Shown: positions 26,841 through 36,095 of the stretch, piece after piece | How positions within the stretch are numbered: position 1 is the stretch's first letter | How the letters are laid out: each line of letters begins with the position of its first letter | Origin: an uncultured Fretibacterium sp. | GTDB lineage: Bacteria > Synergistota > Synergistia > Synergistales > Aminobacteriaceae | NCBI GenBank assembly: GCA_937911045.1 | Contig: CALEPX010000004.1 | Span: forward strand, 17,899 to 81,898 | Direction of reading: 5' to 3' | DNA: 64,000 nucleotides | Translations under genes and position numbers: made by a program | Notes under the pieces: model-generated | What the model was told of the DNA's origin: nothing | Database searches by the model: none | Seen by the model: only the letters and a program-made list of their open reading frames with translations

Positions 26841-27083
26841 TTAATCCTCGACGATGTCAACATCAACTCGCTCTCCAGATTTGACTGCGGCAGCTTTTGC
26901 CAACAGTCTAATGGCGTTGATTGTCGCTCCTCTCTTTCCGATTACGCGCCCTACGTCCTCATGGGCAACACGAACACGGACATTATTTCCGTCCTCAACT
27001 TCGGTACTTTCTACGCTGACTGATTCCGGCTGCGTAACAAGACGTTTGACGATGAACTCTACAAGCTCTTTATAATTGACCAT
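26841..27083 (-). CDS. khpA: KH-domain RNA-binding protein KhpA
   Basis: Small single-KH RNA-binding protein (80 residues), the KhpA/YlqC family, which with KhpB affects cell division and RNA metabolism in Gram-positives. The KH signature is VGRVIGKRGATINAIRLL. The ATG at 27083 is chosen over an in-frame upstream ATG (27131) because AGGAGGTG sits 6-7 bases before it and homologues begin with this Met. Position between rpsP and trmD is conserved in many bacteria. Confidence 0.95.
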   Translation of the reverse strand: MVNYKELVEFIVKRLVTQPESVSVESTEVEDGNNVRVRVAHEDVGRVIGKRGATINAIRLLAKAAAVKSGERVDVDIVED

Positions 27084-27195
27084 TTTGGCACCTCCTGTTT
27101 TTTTCGCAGTCTTAGAAGAAATAAAAAACAAAAATTGTGATTACTAATTACATAAATTACTACAACTAACTAACTCACGCTCTTGAGAACTAATT

Positions 27196-27465
27196 CTATT
27201 CCGATTTAGCCGGCTTGAATTTGTCCCAGATCCCATGCTTCTTCAAAAGTCCCCTTGCCGTTTCTGAAGGCAATGCTCCTACCCCCAGCCAGTACAAAGT
27301 ACGCTCCTCATTGATAGTGACAGACGCTGGATCCGTCATAGGATTATACGTGCCTATGAGTTCGATGAATTTACCGTCTCTGGGTGAACGAGAGTCCGCA
27401 ACAACTAAACGATAAAAAGGAGCTTTCTTACGTCCCTGACGCGACAAACGAATTCTTACAGCCAT
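27196..27465 (-). CDS. rpsP: 30S ribosomal protein S16
   Basis: Small-subunit assembly protein, 89 residues. The start MAVRIRLSRQGRKKAPFYR is the family hallmark and fixes the ATG at 27465; an AGGAGG lies 13-14 bases upstream, slightly far. Other motifs are VVADSRSPRDGKFIE and LIGTYNPMTDP. It lies between ffh (32 bases upstream) and khpA; the 112-base AT-rich gap to khpA shows no gene. Confidence 0.97.
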   Translation of the reverse strand: MAVRIRLSRQGRKKAPFYRLVVADSRSPRDGKFIELIGTYNPMTDPASVTINEERTLYWLGVGALPSETARGLLKKHGIWDKFKPAKSE

Positions 27466-27497
27466 TTTGTAAATAACACACCTCCTGAACAAAAATA

Positions 27498-28853
27498 TTA
27501 TCTGCCGAATAAATTCCGCAGCTTACCAAATTTACCTGCACCGAAGCCCGAACCAGACGAGAAATTCTTGAACAACTTCCGCATTTGCTCGTATTGTGCA
27601 AGCAACTGATTTACCATTTGAACCGACGTTCCAGAACCCTGTGCAATGCGCCGCCGTCGTGAACCTTTTATAATCCTTGGATTGCGTCGTTCCTGTAGCG
27701 TCATTGACTGAATTATGGCCTTATTACGCTTCAAAACCTTTGTATCGAGTTCGTTCTTATCGAGACCTTTGAGCTTATCAAGACCCGGAATCATTCCCGC
27801 GATCTTGTCAAGCGGCCCGAGTTTCTCAAGCTGCTCAAATTGCGTCAACAATGTCTCTAGCGTAAATTGCTTCTTGAGATTCTTAGCCGTTAATTGCTCG
27901 CCCAAATTTGCGTCATCAAGACCAGCCGCACGAACTTTCTCAGCAAGTCCCTGAATATCGCCCATTCCCATAATTCGCCCTGCAATTCTCTCAGGACTGA
28001 ATATTTCCAGAGCGTCAGTATTCTCGCCAGTTCCGACAAACTTCACCGGAACACCTGTCATCGCCCGAATCGACAACGCACTTCCACCGCGCGCGTCACC
28101 GTCCATCTTCGTCAAAATCAAGCCAGTGAGATTCAGCAATTCGTGAAAAGATTTCGCAACATTCACAGCTTCCTGACCCATCATCGCGTCAACAACCAGC
28201 AATTTCTCGTGAGGCGGCAGAACTTCGGCAATATTCTTAAGCTCCTGCATCAATTCCTCGTCAATATGCAAGCGTCCGGACGTGTCGAGAATTATAACGT
28301 CATTCATGTGAGATTCCGCGAATTTTACAGCACCTCTCACGACATCAAGCACCGAAATTTTCGAATCACTCACGCCGTAAAACGGGATTTTTGCACTCTC
28401 AGCCAGAACCCGCAACTGTTCAACCGCTGCAGGCCGTCGCAAGTCACACGCCACAACTAACGGACTATGCGAATCCTTCAGAACACGCGCCAATTTCACC
28501 GTCGAAGTAGTCTTTCCTGAACCCTGCAAACCTGCCATTAATATAACAGTCGGAGGCTTGGGCGAAATTATCAGATTGCTGCGTCGGTCACCTGCCAGCA
28601 ACGCGATTAATTCCTCGTAAACGATAGCCGCGATCCGTTCATTTGCCGTAATCGAGTTCAAAACTTCCAAACTCACAGCACGCGCACGAATCTTCGCAAC
28701 AAGATCCTTCACGACGCGAAAATCCACGTCAGCTTCAAGCAACGATCTTCTGATTTCCCGTAACGCTCCGTCAACGTCTTCCTCTGAAAGCTTGCCCTTC
28801 GAACTCAAACGTGACAAAGCCGATGCTAATTTCTCTTTTAACGCTTCAAACAT
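27498..28853 (-). CDS. ffh: Signal recognition particle protein Ffh (SRP54)
   Basis: GTPase of the signal recognition particle that delivers nascent membrane and secreted proteins to FtsY and SecYEG. Order: N domain, G domain with G1 GLQGSGKTTSTVKLA (about residue 109), DTSGRLHIDEELM and TKMDGDARGG, then the methionine-rich M domain ending in a Gly/Lys-rich tail with the RRRRIAQGSGT-type RNA-binding motif. At 451 residues it is complete. It follows ylxM by 29 bases. Confidence 0.98.
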   Translation of the reverse strand: MFEALKEKLASALSRLSSKGKLSEEDVDGALREIRRSLLEADVDFRVVKDLVAKIRARAVSLEVLNSITANERIAAIVYEELIALLAGDRRSNLIISPKPPTVILMAGLQGSGKTTSTVKLARVLKDSHSPLVVACDLRRPAAVEQLRVLAESAKIPFYGVSDSKISVLDVVRGAVKFAESHMNDVIILDTSGRLHIDEELMQELKNIAEVLPPHEKLLVVDAMMGQEAVNVAKSFHELLNLTGLILTKMDGDARGGSALSIRAMTGVPVKFVGTGENTDALEIFSPERIAGRIMGMGDIQGLAEKVRAAGLDDANLGEQLTAKNLKKQFTLETLLTQFEQLEKLGPLDKIAGMIPGLDKLKGLDKNELDTKVLKRNKAIIQSMTLQERRNPRIIKGSRRRRIAQGSGTSVQMVNQLLAQYEQMRKLFKNFSSGSGFGAGKFGKLRNLFGR

Positions 28854-28882
28854 GTAACACTAAATCCTGATCCTGATCTTTA

Positions 28883-29212
28883 TCACTTAATATCTTTATC
28901 ACTTAATCCTAATTTTGACCTCAAAAACTCGTTTTCCATTTCGAGCGACTTGATACGTTCCTCGAATTTCCGTGTTGTGTCCGCGAAATGCAGATCATTC
29001 TCGATTGCTTCAAGTTTTGCTTCGATCTTGCGCTTCATCATGTGAACTGCTTGGCGGCTAATTCCCAAAGATTCCGCTGCTTCTCCCAAACTCATATCCG
29101 AGAAACACACCAACTCGTAAATCCTGCGCTGCCTGACCGTCAACAACGGCGAGTAAAAATCGTACAGCAAATTGAAATTCAGTCTTCTCTCGAACTCACT
29201 ATCGAATTTCAT
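28883..29212 (-). CDS. ylxM: YlxM/p13-like helix-turn-helix protein
   Basis: Small sigma-70 region-4-like protein of the YlxM/p13 family, which is encoded before ffh in Bacillota and stimulates or tunes the SRP GTPase. The HTH reads MSLGEAAESLGISRQAVHMMKRK, and FYSPLLTVRQRRIYEL is the family's N-terminal motif; a C-terminal coiled coil follows. I choose ATG 29212 (109 residues). A longer frame to 29317 runs through a perfect promoter and a terminator and is not real. There is no ribosome-binding site before ATG 29212; a TTG further in (the FNLLYDFY region) is an alternative. The 3' end carries a duplicated CTTTATCACTTAAT. Confidence 0.9.
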   Translation of the reverse strand: MKFDSEFERRLNFNLLYDFYSPLLTVRQRRIYELVCFSDMSLGEAAESLGISRQAVHMMKRKIEAKLEAIENDLHFADTTRKFEERIKSLEMENEFLRSKLGLSDKDIK

Positions 29213-29218
29213 GAACGA

Positions 29219-29248
29219 ATTATAAATAATTATCGCGCGTTCTGTCAA
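29219..29248 (-). promoter_or_regulatory. Consensus sigma-70 promoter of the ylxM-ffh operon, probably giving a leaderless mRNA
   Basis: On the minus strand a perfect TTGACA (29248-29243), an 18-base spacer and a perfect TATAAT (29224-29219). Only six bases separate the -10 box from the ylxM ATG, so transcription should start at or next to the A of the start codon. Confidence 0.85.
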
Positions 29249-29271
29249 GTGTTTTCGATTTACACTCACGC

Positions 29272-29312
29272 ATAAAAAATCTCCCGAGTAATTTATTTTC
29301 ACCCGAGAGATT
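29272..29312 (-). terminator. Terminator after the trpB-like gene
   Basis: On the minus strand a 12-bp stem (AATCTCTCGGGT with ACTCGGGAGATT, with wobble pairs) and an 11-nt loop are followed by TTTTT. It ends the trpB-like unit just before the ylxM promoter. Confidence 0.85.
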
Positions 29313-29349
29313 CTCATGTTAATTCTAATTCGCGATTGCTTAATAACCT

Positions 29350-30732
29350 TCAGAAATTCACTTTCACGTCCGGAATTTTCGCGAAACCTTTAGCCAAATC
29401 CTCGTCCGTTGGGATATAATCCGTCATAGTTCCGTCGTTATATTGCTCGTAAGCCTTGAGATCAAAATATCCCGTGCCGGTCAAGCCGATTATGATAGTC
29501 TTCGCTTCACCAGTCTCTTTGCATTTCAGAGCTTCGTCGATGCCAACTCGGATCGCGTGACTTGATTCCGGTGCAGGCAAAATTCCCTCAACGCGCGCGA
29601 ACTGAACGGCTGCGTCAAAAACTCTGGTCTGTTCAACCGAAACAGCTTCCATATAGCCATCGTGATAAAGCTGCGACAATATCGGGCTCATTCCGTGATA
29701 ACGCAAGCCTCCCGCATGATTCGCCGACGGTATGAAATCATGTCCAAGCGTGTACATCTTAGCCATCGGACAGACTTTGCCGGTGTCACAGAAATCATAA
29801 ACATATTTGCCGCGCGTGAAACTCGGACAGCTCGCAGGTTCTACAGCTATGATCCTGTAATCAGCTTCTCCGCGCAACTTTTCGCCCATGAACGGTGAAA
29901 TCAATCCGCCCAAATTCGATCCGCCGCCAGCACAGCCGACGATAATATCCGGTTTCAATCCGTATTTTTCACAAGCAGCTTTCGTCTCAAGTCCGATAAT
30001 CGACTGATGCAACAGAACTTGATTCAACACGCTGCCCAATTCGTAGCGATAGCCTTCATGAGTAACTGCACACTCAACAGCTTCGGAAATTGCGCAACCC
30101 AGTGAGCCAGTTGTTCCAGGATGTTCGGCGTTGATTTTTCGACCGGCTTCTGTTTCCATTGACGGTGACGGCGTGACTGTTGCACCGTAAGTTTTCATGA
30201 CTTCGCGTCTAAACGGCTTCTGTTCGTACGAAACTCTCACCATGAAGACTTTGCAATCGAGTTTGAAATACGAACACGCCATTGATAACGCAGTCCCCCA
30301 TTGCCCCGCGCCTGTCTCAGTTGTAACGCCTTTCAAGCCTTGTTTTTTCGCGTAATATGCCTGAGCGATTGCCGAGTTAAGCTTGTGAGAACCGGACGTG
30401 TTATTGCCCTCGAACTTGTAGAAAATATGCGCTGGGGTGTCGAGTAACTGCTCAAGAAATACAGCGTGAGTGAGCGGCGATGGTCTGTACATCTTGTAGA
30501 AATCCAGAACCTCATCAGGAATCGCAATATAACGCTCCGTGTCATTGAGTTCCTGCTTGATTAATTCGTCGCAAAATACCGGCTGCAATTCCTCGAACTT
30601 CATTGGCTGCAAAGTTCCCGGGTGAATCAACGGAGCTGGCTTGTTCTTCATGTCGGCTCGCACGTTGTACCAAGAGTTGGGAATGTCTTTTTCGTCGAGG
30701 TAAATCTTGTACGGTACATCAAGTTTTTTCAT
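29350..30732 (-). CDS. trpB: TrpB2-type tryptophan synthase beta-like PLP enzyme
   Basis: PLP-dependent enzyme of the TrpB2 (TIGR01415) subfamily, which can condense indole and serine to tryptophan. The PLP lysine lies in SGSHKLNSAIAQ (about residue 113), followed by TETGAGQWGTALSMAC; the phosphate-binding glycine loop is CAGGGSNLGG. At 460 residues it has the longer N-terminus typical of TrpB2. No trpA or other trp gene is nearby, as is usual for TrpB2. In an amino-acid user it could also salvage indole. Terminators flank it on both sides. Confidence 0.92.
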   Translation of the reverse strand: MKKLDVPYKIYLDEKDIPNSWYNVRADMKNKPAPLIHPGTLQPMKFEELQPVFCDELIKQELNDTERYIAIPDEVLDFYKMYRPSPLTHAVFLEQLLDTPAHIFYKFEGNNTSGSHKLNSAIAQAYYAKKQGLKGVTTETGAGQWGTALSMACSYFKLDCKVFMVRVSYEQKPFRREVMKTYGATVTPSPSMETEAGRKINAEHPGTTGSLGCAISEAVECAVTHEGYRYELGSVLNQVLLHQSIIGLETKAACEKYGLKPDIIVGCAGGGSNLGGLISPFMGEKLRGEADYRIIAVEPASCPSFTRGKYVYDFCDTGKVCPMAKMYTLGHDFIPSANHAGGLRYHGMSPILSQLYHDGYMEAVSVEQTRVFDAAVQFARVEGILPAPESSHAIRVGIDEALKCKETGEAKTIIIGLTGTGYFDLKAYEQYNDGTMTDYIPTDEDLAKGFAKIPDVKVNF

Positions 30733-30756
30733 GAGTAAAATTCATCTGCCTTTGTT

Positions 30757-30796
30757 CAAAAATTTTCGCAATATTCTACAACATGTCGCGAAAATT
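30757..30796 (-). terminator. Terminator between the beta-hydroxyacid dehydrogenase and trpB2 genes
   Basis: On the minus strand a perfect 9-bp stem (AATTTTCGC / GCGAAAATT) with an 18-nt loop is followed by TTTTTG. It starts 6 bases after the stop of the gene at 30802. Confidence 0.72.
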
Positions 30797-30801
30797 GCAA
30801 C

Positions 30802-31665
30802 TCATGCACCGTAGAATTTCGCGAGTGACTGCACGCCCATCTCGCCCTGACCGTCATCTTCGAGCTGCCTGTAATGCGTCATAATCGTCATCAACACGTC
30901 GAGTTTAATAGTATCCCTGTTAGCTTCGTCGATTGCGATTAACATGTCCTTCACGAAATGCCTGATCGAGAATCCTGCTGTGAAATCACGATCCATAATT
31001 TTCGAGGCGTTAATATCAAGTTGTCGAGAACCTGCTTCACTTGACGAGATTGCTTTTACGAATTTCGGAGTGTCGAGACCTTTCGCTTTTACATATGCTA
31101 ATGCTTCGGAAATTCCTGCCAGAGTTCCCGCGATCATGATTTGACTTGCTATCATTGCGTGCTGACCTTTGCCGGCTTCTCCCATGTAAGAGACGTGTGT
31201 GCCAACCGCGCGCAATAACGGCAAACATGATTTGTAATCCTCGAATTTTCCACCGACAAGAATCGCTAACTTGCCTTTACGTGCTGCATTTTCGCTGCCT
31301 GAAACCGGTGCGTCAAGAACTCGAAAGCCGCGTTTAGATCCCTCAGAAAAAATTCTCTGTGAGAGCGTCGGGCTTGTAGTCGTCATGTCGATCAGATACG
31401 TGCCTTCTTTTACACTGTCCATAACATTCCCCCGTGAAAAATACACTTCCTCGACATCTTTCGGAAATCCAAGCATCGTCATGACAACTTCGCAATCTTT
31501 CACGCAATCGCTAATTTCAGCGTGATATTTCGCGCCCTCGCCGACAACGTCATAAACTTTCACGAGCGATTCCGAGAACACGTGCAATTCAAAGCCCAAT
31601 CGCATCAAATTCCGAACAATAGGGCGTCCCATTCTGCCAACACCTATGAATGCTATTTTCTTCAC
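30802..31665 (-). CDS. NAD(P)-dependent beta-hydroxyacid dehydrogenase (3-hydroxyisobutyrate dehydrogenase family)
   Basis: Oxidoreductase of the 3-hydroxyisobutyrate/tartronate-semialdehyde dehydrogenase family. The Rossmann motif is FIGVGRMGRPIVRNL at the N-terminus; the substrate-binding signature is DAPVSGSENAARKGKLAILVGG; the catalytic-lysine region reads GKGQHAMIASQIMIAG, where the canonical K-x2-N is not obvious and His/Ala occupy the positions after GKG. The C-terminal helical domain ends with FVKDMLIAIDEA. The start is GTG 31665 behind GGAGG. The substrate is not readable; valine or glyoxylate metabolism are possibilities. Confidence 0.88.
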   Translation of the reverse strand: MKKIAFIGVGRMGRPIVRNLMRLGFELHVFSESLVKVYDVVGEGAKYHAEISDCVKDCEVVMTMLGFPKDVEEVYFSRGNVMDSVKEGTYLIDMTTTSPTLSQRIFSEGSKRGFRVLDAPVSGSENAARKGKLAILVGGKFEDYKSCLPLLRAVGTHVSYMGEAGKGQHAMIASQIMIAGTLAGISEALAYVKAKGLDTPKFVKAISSSEAGSRQLDINASKIMDRDFTAGFSIRHFVKDMLIAIDEANRDTIKLDVLMTIMTHYRQLEDDGQGEMGVQSLAKFYGA

Positions 31666-31725
31666 GTTACAAAAAACCTCCAGATTATTGGTATAATTGC
31701 CTGATAAATATATTATAAATGGAGT

Positions 31726-34700
31726 TTGATTTTTCCAGATAACATGTGTCCCAAAATTTCACGAGCTAAGATTTCCGAACTTAATGACGCGACGATTTTC
31801 GAATATGTGAACGGTGCTGCGAACGCGTATATTTGCCCGACTGATGCGAAAAATTCACACGTGATTGCGATTTTTGCTGATGTGTTGAGAGCTTCGAGTT
31901 TCGTTTCGGATTACAGGATTTTGCATGAGAATCACAACGCATTTTTGCTGAACGAGCTGCCGTTAAATATTCAGATTCAGAATTTGCAGCCGCTATTAAT
32001 CGAACGTGGCGAGATGATTCGTAACTGGCTCAAAAGCGGCGGTGTTCTCGCGACAACTCCCGGAGCTTTGATGTCACCGTGTGCGTTTGGGAGTTCGGAG
32101 ATGAAATTGCAGCTTGGGCAGGAAATTTCTCCGGAGAAAATATCGGCTTGGCTTCATGAATCCGGCTACAAAAATTCGAGCTTAGTCTGGTCACCGGGTC
32201 AATATGTCCGGCGAGGCTTCATAATCGACGTGTTCGATCCGGCGCACGCAATGCCAATCAGAATCGAATTTTTCGACGACGTAATCGACAGAATCGGCGC
32301 ATTCAATCCGCAAACTCAGAAAAGCGACTCGACACTCATGAAGCTTGACGAGATAATTCTGCACGGACTTGCGAGTGAAAGTGATTCGCGAAAATTCCCG
32401 ATTGAGATATTTCCTGCGAACGCGAAAATATTATTCTTCGACACGGACAAGATAAATATTCAGGCTGGCTCGTTCAGATGGCTTTGGAATGAAATCCTGA
32501 GTGAAAATCACGCGATATATAAAATTCAAGACTGGAACGAAATTCTTGCGGCATTGCTTGATATGCGTAATCTGCGAATCGAACCTGTCTCTAAGAACGC
32601 GAAATTCGAAGTCGATATTTCACCGCTGCCGGCGTTCAAAGGTGATGCGAGCGTATTATCCGGAATTTGCGACGCTCTCGAAAAACGTAATTTTCACATC
32701 AAGCTCTACACACAGAATCCGATTTTCTTCGAGACACCGTACGAATTGCACCGCGAGAAATTATCGTCCGGATTCATCGACAATGCCGGGAAAATTGCGT
32801 TCATATCAGACCGTGAGTTATCCGGAATAATTGCGAACGAACCCGTCACGAAATGGCGCGTACCGTTGGAGTGGCAGGAGAAATTATCAGTCGGGCAACT
32901 GGTTATTCACGAGGATTTCGGCGTTGGAATTTTCAGGGGTATCGAGAAATTCAAGACTGCTGGCTCTAATCACGAACCGGTTGACAAATTATCTATTGAA
33001 TTTGCGGACGAGCAGCGATTATTAATTCCGGTTTTGCAATCGTACAAGCTCATTCCCATGAACGAACACGTGAACGAAAACACAGAACTTGACAGCCTAC
33101 GCAGCGTCCGTTGGAAAAAGAATCTCGCTAAAATACGCGAACAAGCTCATGACGAAGCCAAAACTCTGCTGGAAATTTTCGCGCACCGTGAACTTGAACG
33201 ACGTGACCCCAGAATTTCTCCCGATGACATGTACGATAAATTCGTGAGTGCGTTTCCGTTTAACGAGACGGTTGACCAGATCAAAGCAATTCAAGATATT
33301 ATGCGTGACTTGTCGGGTAACTTCCCGATGGACAGATTGCTTGTCGGAGATGTCGGTTTCGGCAAAACTGAAGTCGCAATGAGAGCGGCGTTTCGTGTGA
33401 TTGAATCCGGTTTCCAAGTTTGCGTGTTAGTTCCGACGACGTTACTGGCTCAGCAGCATTTCAACACGTTTCAGTCGAGATTTGCGGGATTTCCGGTCAA
33501 GATTGGAATGCTGTCACGATTCGTAAGCAGCAAACAGTCCGCGAAAATCATTTCTGAAATACGCGAGAACAAACTCGACATAATAATCGCGACGCACAAA
33601 ATTTTACAAAAGGGCATTGATTTCAAGAATCTGGGATTGCTAATAATCGACGAAGAACACAGATTCGGCGTTATGCACAAAGAGGGCTTGAAGAAAATTT
33701 ACGGTTCAGTTGACGTATTAAGTCTATCAGCGACACCGATTCCGAGGACTTTGGCATTATCACTCAGGGGATTGCGATCAGTTTCGGTTTTGCTCACGCC
33801 TCCGGAGAATCGATTGCCTGTTGCGACGTTCAGCGGAATTTGGCAAAACTCAACGGTTCGGCGCGCAGTTGCGTATGAATTATCTCGGGGTGGACAAGTG
33901 TATTTTCTGTCATGCAGAATTTCCCGAATCGAACGCTACAGACAAATGCTCGAAACATTCTTCCCGAACGCAAAAATAGGCATAGCACACGGGCAATTAA
34001 GCGAGAAAGAGCTTGAACAGATTATGCTGAAATTTTACGCCGGAGAAATCGATATTCTAATCGCGACGACTATAATCGAGAGCGGCTTAGACGTTGAACG
34101 CGCGAACACGATCATAATCGACAATTCCGAAGAGCTTGGACTTGCACAGATGTATCAATTACGCGGGCGAGTTGGCAGACGTGGCGAGAAAGCATTTGCG
34201 TATTTCTTTTACCCGGAGAGAGGGATTTTGAATCGCGAAACGATGGACAGGCTTGAAGCGATTACGACTATGACGGACTTAGGCTCGGGCTACGAGATTG
34301 CGAAGAGAGATCTGGATATTCGCGGCGGAGGAAATATCGGCGGAACAAGTCAGCATGGAAAAGATAATTCCGGAAATTTCGGTCTGTTTTACGAGATGCT
34401 TGAACGGGAGCTTGAGAATTTGCGCGGTGTGAAGCCTCATGAATCTGTGCAGATAAATTCGGATCACGGTGTCGGCTCGATTCCGGAATACTACATTCCG
34501 CAAGAGGACGTGCGAGTTACGCTTTACCGGAGACTAATGCACGCGAACGATTTGCCTGAACTTGATAATTTGCTTTCGGAAATGAAAGATCGTTTCGGGA
34601 AATTGCCCGATGACGTGAAATATTTGGGAGGGTTGCTAGCGATTCGGAAATTTGGCTCTGATTTTGGCATAAAGCGCGTTGAAATCAAGAACGGTCTTGT

Positions 34701-34818
34701 GAAAATTTCCTGTCCGAACGAATTTGGATTTACAACCGAGAAAAGTTTTGCGAGATTACCTGAGAATGTGAGAGAGCATGTGTCAAATCTTGGGCGCAGA
34801 ATTATTTTCGCTCAGTGA
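31726..34818 (+). CDS. mfd: Transcription-repair coupling factor Mfd
   Basis: SF2 DNA translocase that removes stalled RNA polymerase and recruits UvrA. Order: UvrB-like N-terminal modules with SPGQYVRRGFIIDVF, an RNA-polymerase-interacting CarD-like domain (SVGQLVIHEDFGVGIFRGIEKF, about residue 390), translocase domain with Walker A GDVGFGKT (about 540) and DEEH, the TRG/helicase C motifs (ATTIIESGLDV, QLRGRVGR), and a short C-terminal D7 domain. At 1030 residues it is shorter than the usual ~1150, mainly at the N-terminus. The start is unclear: TTG 31726 lies too close to GGAG (31721-31724) and ATG 31744 too far. It overlaps the convergent gene by 7 bases. Confidence 0.96.
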   Translation: MIFPDNMCPKISRAKISELNDATIFEYVNGAANAYICPTDAKNSHVIAIFADVLRASSFVSDYRILHENHNAFLLNELPLNIQIQNLQPLLIERGEMIRNWLKSGGVLATTPGALMSPCAFGSSEMKLQLGQEISPEKISAWLHESGYKNSSLVWSPGQYVRRGFIIDVFDPAHAMPIRIEFFDDVIDRIGAFNPQTQKSDSTLMKLDEIILHGLASESDSRKFPIEIFPANAKILFFDTDKINIQAGSFRWLWNEILSENHAIYKIQDWNEILAALLDMRNLRIEPVSKNAKFEVDISPLPAFKGDASVLSGICDALEKRNFHIKLYTQNPIFFETPYELHREKLSSGFIDNAGKIAFISDRELSGIIANEPVTKWRVPLEWQEKLSVGQLVIHEDFGVGIFRGIEKFKTAGSNHEPVDKLSIEFADEQRLLIPVLQSYKLIPMNEHVNENTELDSLRSVRWKKNLAKIREQAHDEAKTLLEIFAHRELERRDPRISPDDMYDKFVSAFPFNETVDQIKAIQDIMRDLSGNFPMDRLLVGDVGFGKTEVAMRAAFRVIESGFQVCVLVPTTLLAQQHFNTFQSRFAGFPVKIGMLSRFVSSKQSAKIISEIRENKLDIIIATHKILQKGIDFKNLGLLIIDEEHRFGVMHKEGLKKIYGSVDVLSLSATPIPRTLALSLRGLRSVSVLLTPPENRLPVATFSGIWQNSTVRRAVAYELSRGGQVYFLSCRISRIERYRQMLETFFPNAKIGIAHGQLSEKELEQIMLKFYAGEIDILIATTIIESGLDVERANTIIIDNSEELGLAQMYQLRGRVGRRGEKAFAYFFYPERGILNRETMDRLEAITTMTDLGSGYEIAKRDLDIRGGGNIGGTSQHGKDNSGNFGLFYEMLERELENLRGVKPHESVQINSDHGVGSIPEYYIPQEDVRVTLYRRLMHANDLPELDNLLSEMKDRFGKLPDDVKYLGGLLAIRKFGSDFGIKRVEIKNGLVKISCPNEFGFTTEKSFARLPENVREHVSNLGRRIIFAQ

Positions 34819-35936
34819 TGCAGGCGGATATATTTGCCGTTGACCCAACCGTTAGTTCCGTCTCTTGCAGTAACTCTGTACCAATCGCTGTTTGAATCGC
34901 TGAAGATTTCGTGAGCTGTAATTTCGCTGCCGTCTGGTAACGCGTCCAAAACTTGCGAGCCTTTCGCCACCGGAAAATTTCTGATGTTCAGCTTGTCTGA
35001 TTGAGAGAGCGAGATTGTGCCTTCGACCGGTAATCTGTAATTTCGATTTGAGCGTTCGATCTCAGTCCGTGAGAATTTATTTTTGTCCAGCGCAACGACG
35101 TAGCTTGCCAACGCCCAACCTTGTGTTCCGCTTGCAGTTCTGACGTAATACCAAAATTCGTGATCTGAATCGCTTGTTCTGTATATGCTGACCGGATGAC
35201 CGGAGTTCAATTTTTTCAGAGCGGGTGCGCGTATATTTGGGATTGCTCGAATATAGACGTTATTATCGAAAATTACGCCCGGGTACGGCAGAGAATTTTG
35301 AGCTTCGAGATTTGTCATGTATGGACGTTCGGTTTTCAGACGTTCGATCATGTCACAGCGTTTTTGTGCGATTTCGTAGCCCTGAGCAGCAGCTTTCTTG
35401 TACCAGCGCAAAGCCTCGTCATAATCGCGACTAACTCCCCAGCCTTTGTAATATAACAAACCTACGCTAGCCTGAGCAAAATAATTTCCCTGTTCTGCAG
35501 CAGTTTTGAACCAACGCATTGCCTGTGAATAATCGCGCGTCACACCCCAGCCGTTTTGATACATCCAGCCGAGTTTGTCCTGAGCCGGAGCATAGCCCTG
35601 ATTAGACAGCCTGTTGAAAATTTCGAAGGCTTGCGAGTAATTACGCTCTTTCAGATATTTCTCAGCCTGGAAATACGCATCTTGAACACTTCCGGAACTT
35701 GAACTTGACCCCGAAGAACCGGAGCTTGAGCTTGAATCCGAATCCGAAGTCAACCAATCTACAAATGCGTCAACAGCAGCGTCAATAATTGCGTCCTCAA
35801 TTTGCTCGATTATAATGTCCCCGATGATTCCCAAGAGCGAATCGTCTTCTGCACGGGCGATTTTTGCAGCCAATGGGTTACAAATCAACGCCACACACAA
35901 CACAAATGCAACAAATCTGCGCGAAAAATTTTTCAT
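34812..35936 (-). CDS. Exported Sel1-repeat protein with two SH3b domains
   Basis: Secreted or periplasmic protein of 374 residues with a signal peptide (cleavage after AARKIARA-like region, about residue 29), a Ser-rich linker (about 70-85), then three Sel1/TPR-like repeats (FEIFNRLSNQGYAPAQDKLGWMY, MRWFKTAAEQGNYFAQASVG, LRWYKKAAAQGYEIAQ). Two bacterial SH3 domains follow (VYIRAIPNIRAPALKKL and LNIRNFPVAKGSQVLDAL), each ending with a W-x-x-G-x-Y type strand. Such proteins usually scaffold envelope complexes or bind the cell wall. The 3' end overlaps mfd by 7 bases, so no terminator separates them. No operon partner is clear. Confidence 0.85.
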   Translation of the reverse strand: MKNFSRRFVAFVLCVALICNPLAAKIARAEDDSLLGIIGDIIIEQIEDAIIDAAVDAFVDWLTSDSDSSSSSGSSGSSSSSGSVQDAYFQAEKYLKERNYSQAFEIFNRLSNQGYAPAQDKLGWMYQNGWGVTRDYSQAMRWFKTAAEQGNYFAQASVGLLYYKGWGVSRDYDEALRWYKKAAAQGYEIAQKRCDMIERLKTERPYMTNLEAQNSLPYPGVIFDNNVYIRAIPNIRAPALKKLNSGHPVSIYRTSDSDHEFWYYVRTASGTQGWALASYVVALDKNKFSRTEIERSNRNYRLPVEGTISLSQSDKLNIRNFPVAKGSQVLDALPDGSEITAHEIFSDSNSDWYRVTARDGTNGWVNGKYIRLHH

Positions 35937-35966
35937 GACAACGACCTCCCTATGATTATTTTACGA

Positions 35967-35995
35967 CAAAACGCCCCCAAAAATTCCGAGAGCGT
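35967..35995 (-). terminator. Possible terminator or leader hairpin upstream of the Sel1-SH3 gene
   Basis: On the minus strand an 8-bp stem (ACGCTCTC with GGGGGCGT, two T-G pairs) is followed by TTTTG. It could end the small glycine-zipper transcript, or lie in the leader of the Sel1-SH3 gene, because a TATAAT-like hexamer lies upstream of it. Confidence 0.45.
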
Positions 35996-36095
35996 CAGTT
36001 AATTATGCGTTCAAAAATTCTGATTATCTCAACGAGCAATCTTTATTATAGCTTCGGTAATGTCTTTTACATCGCTTGTCTGAAAAAATCGGAGA

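Noticed and set aside
27894..28460. 188-codon open frame on the plus strand opposite ffh
   Set aside because: Antisense to the conserved G domain of Ffh; no family resemblance and no start signals.
29213..29317. N-terminal extension of ylxM to an upstream start
   Set aside because: The extension would translate through the perfect TTGACA/TATAAT promoter and part of the trpB2 terminator; the family starts at the shorter form.
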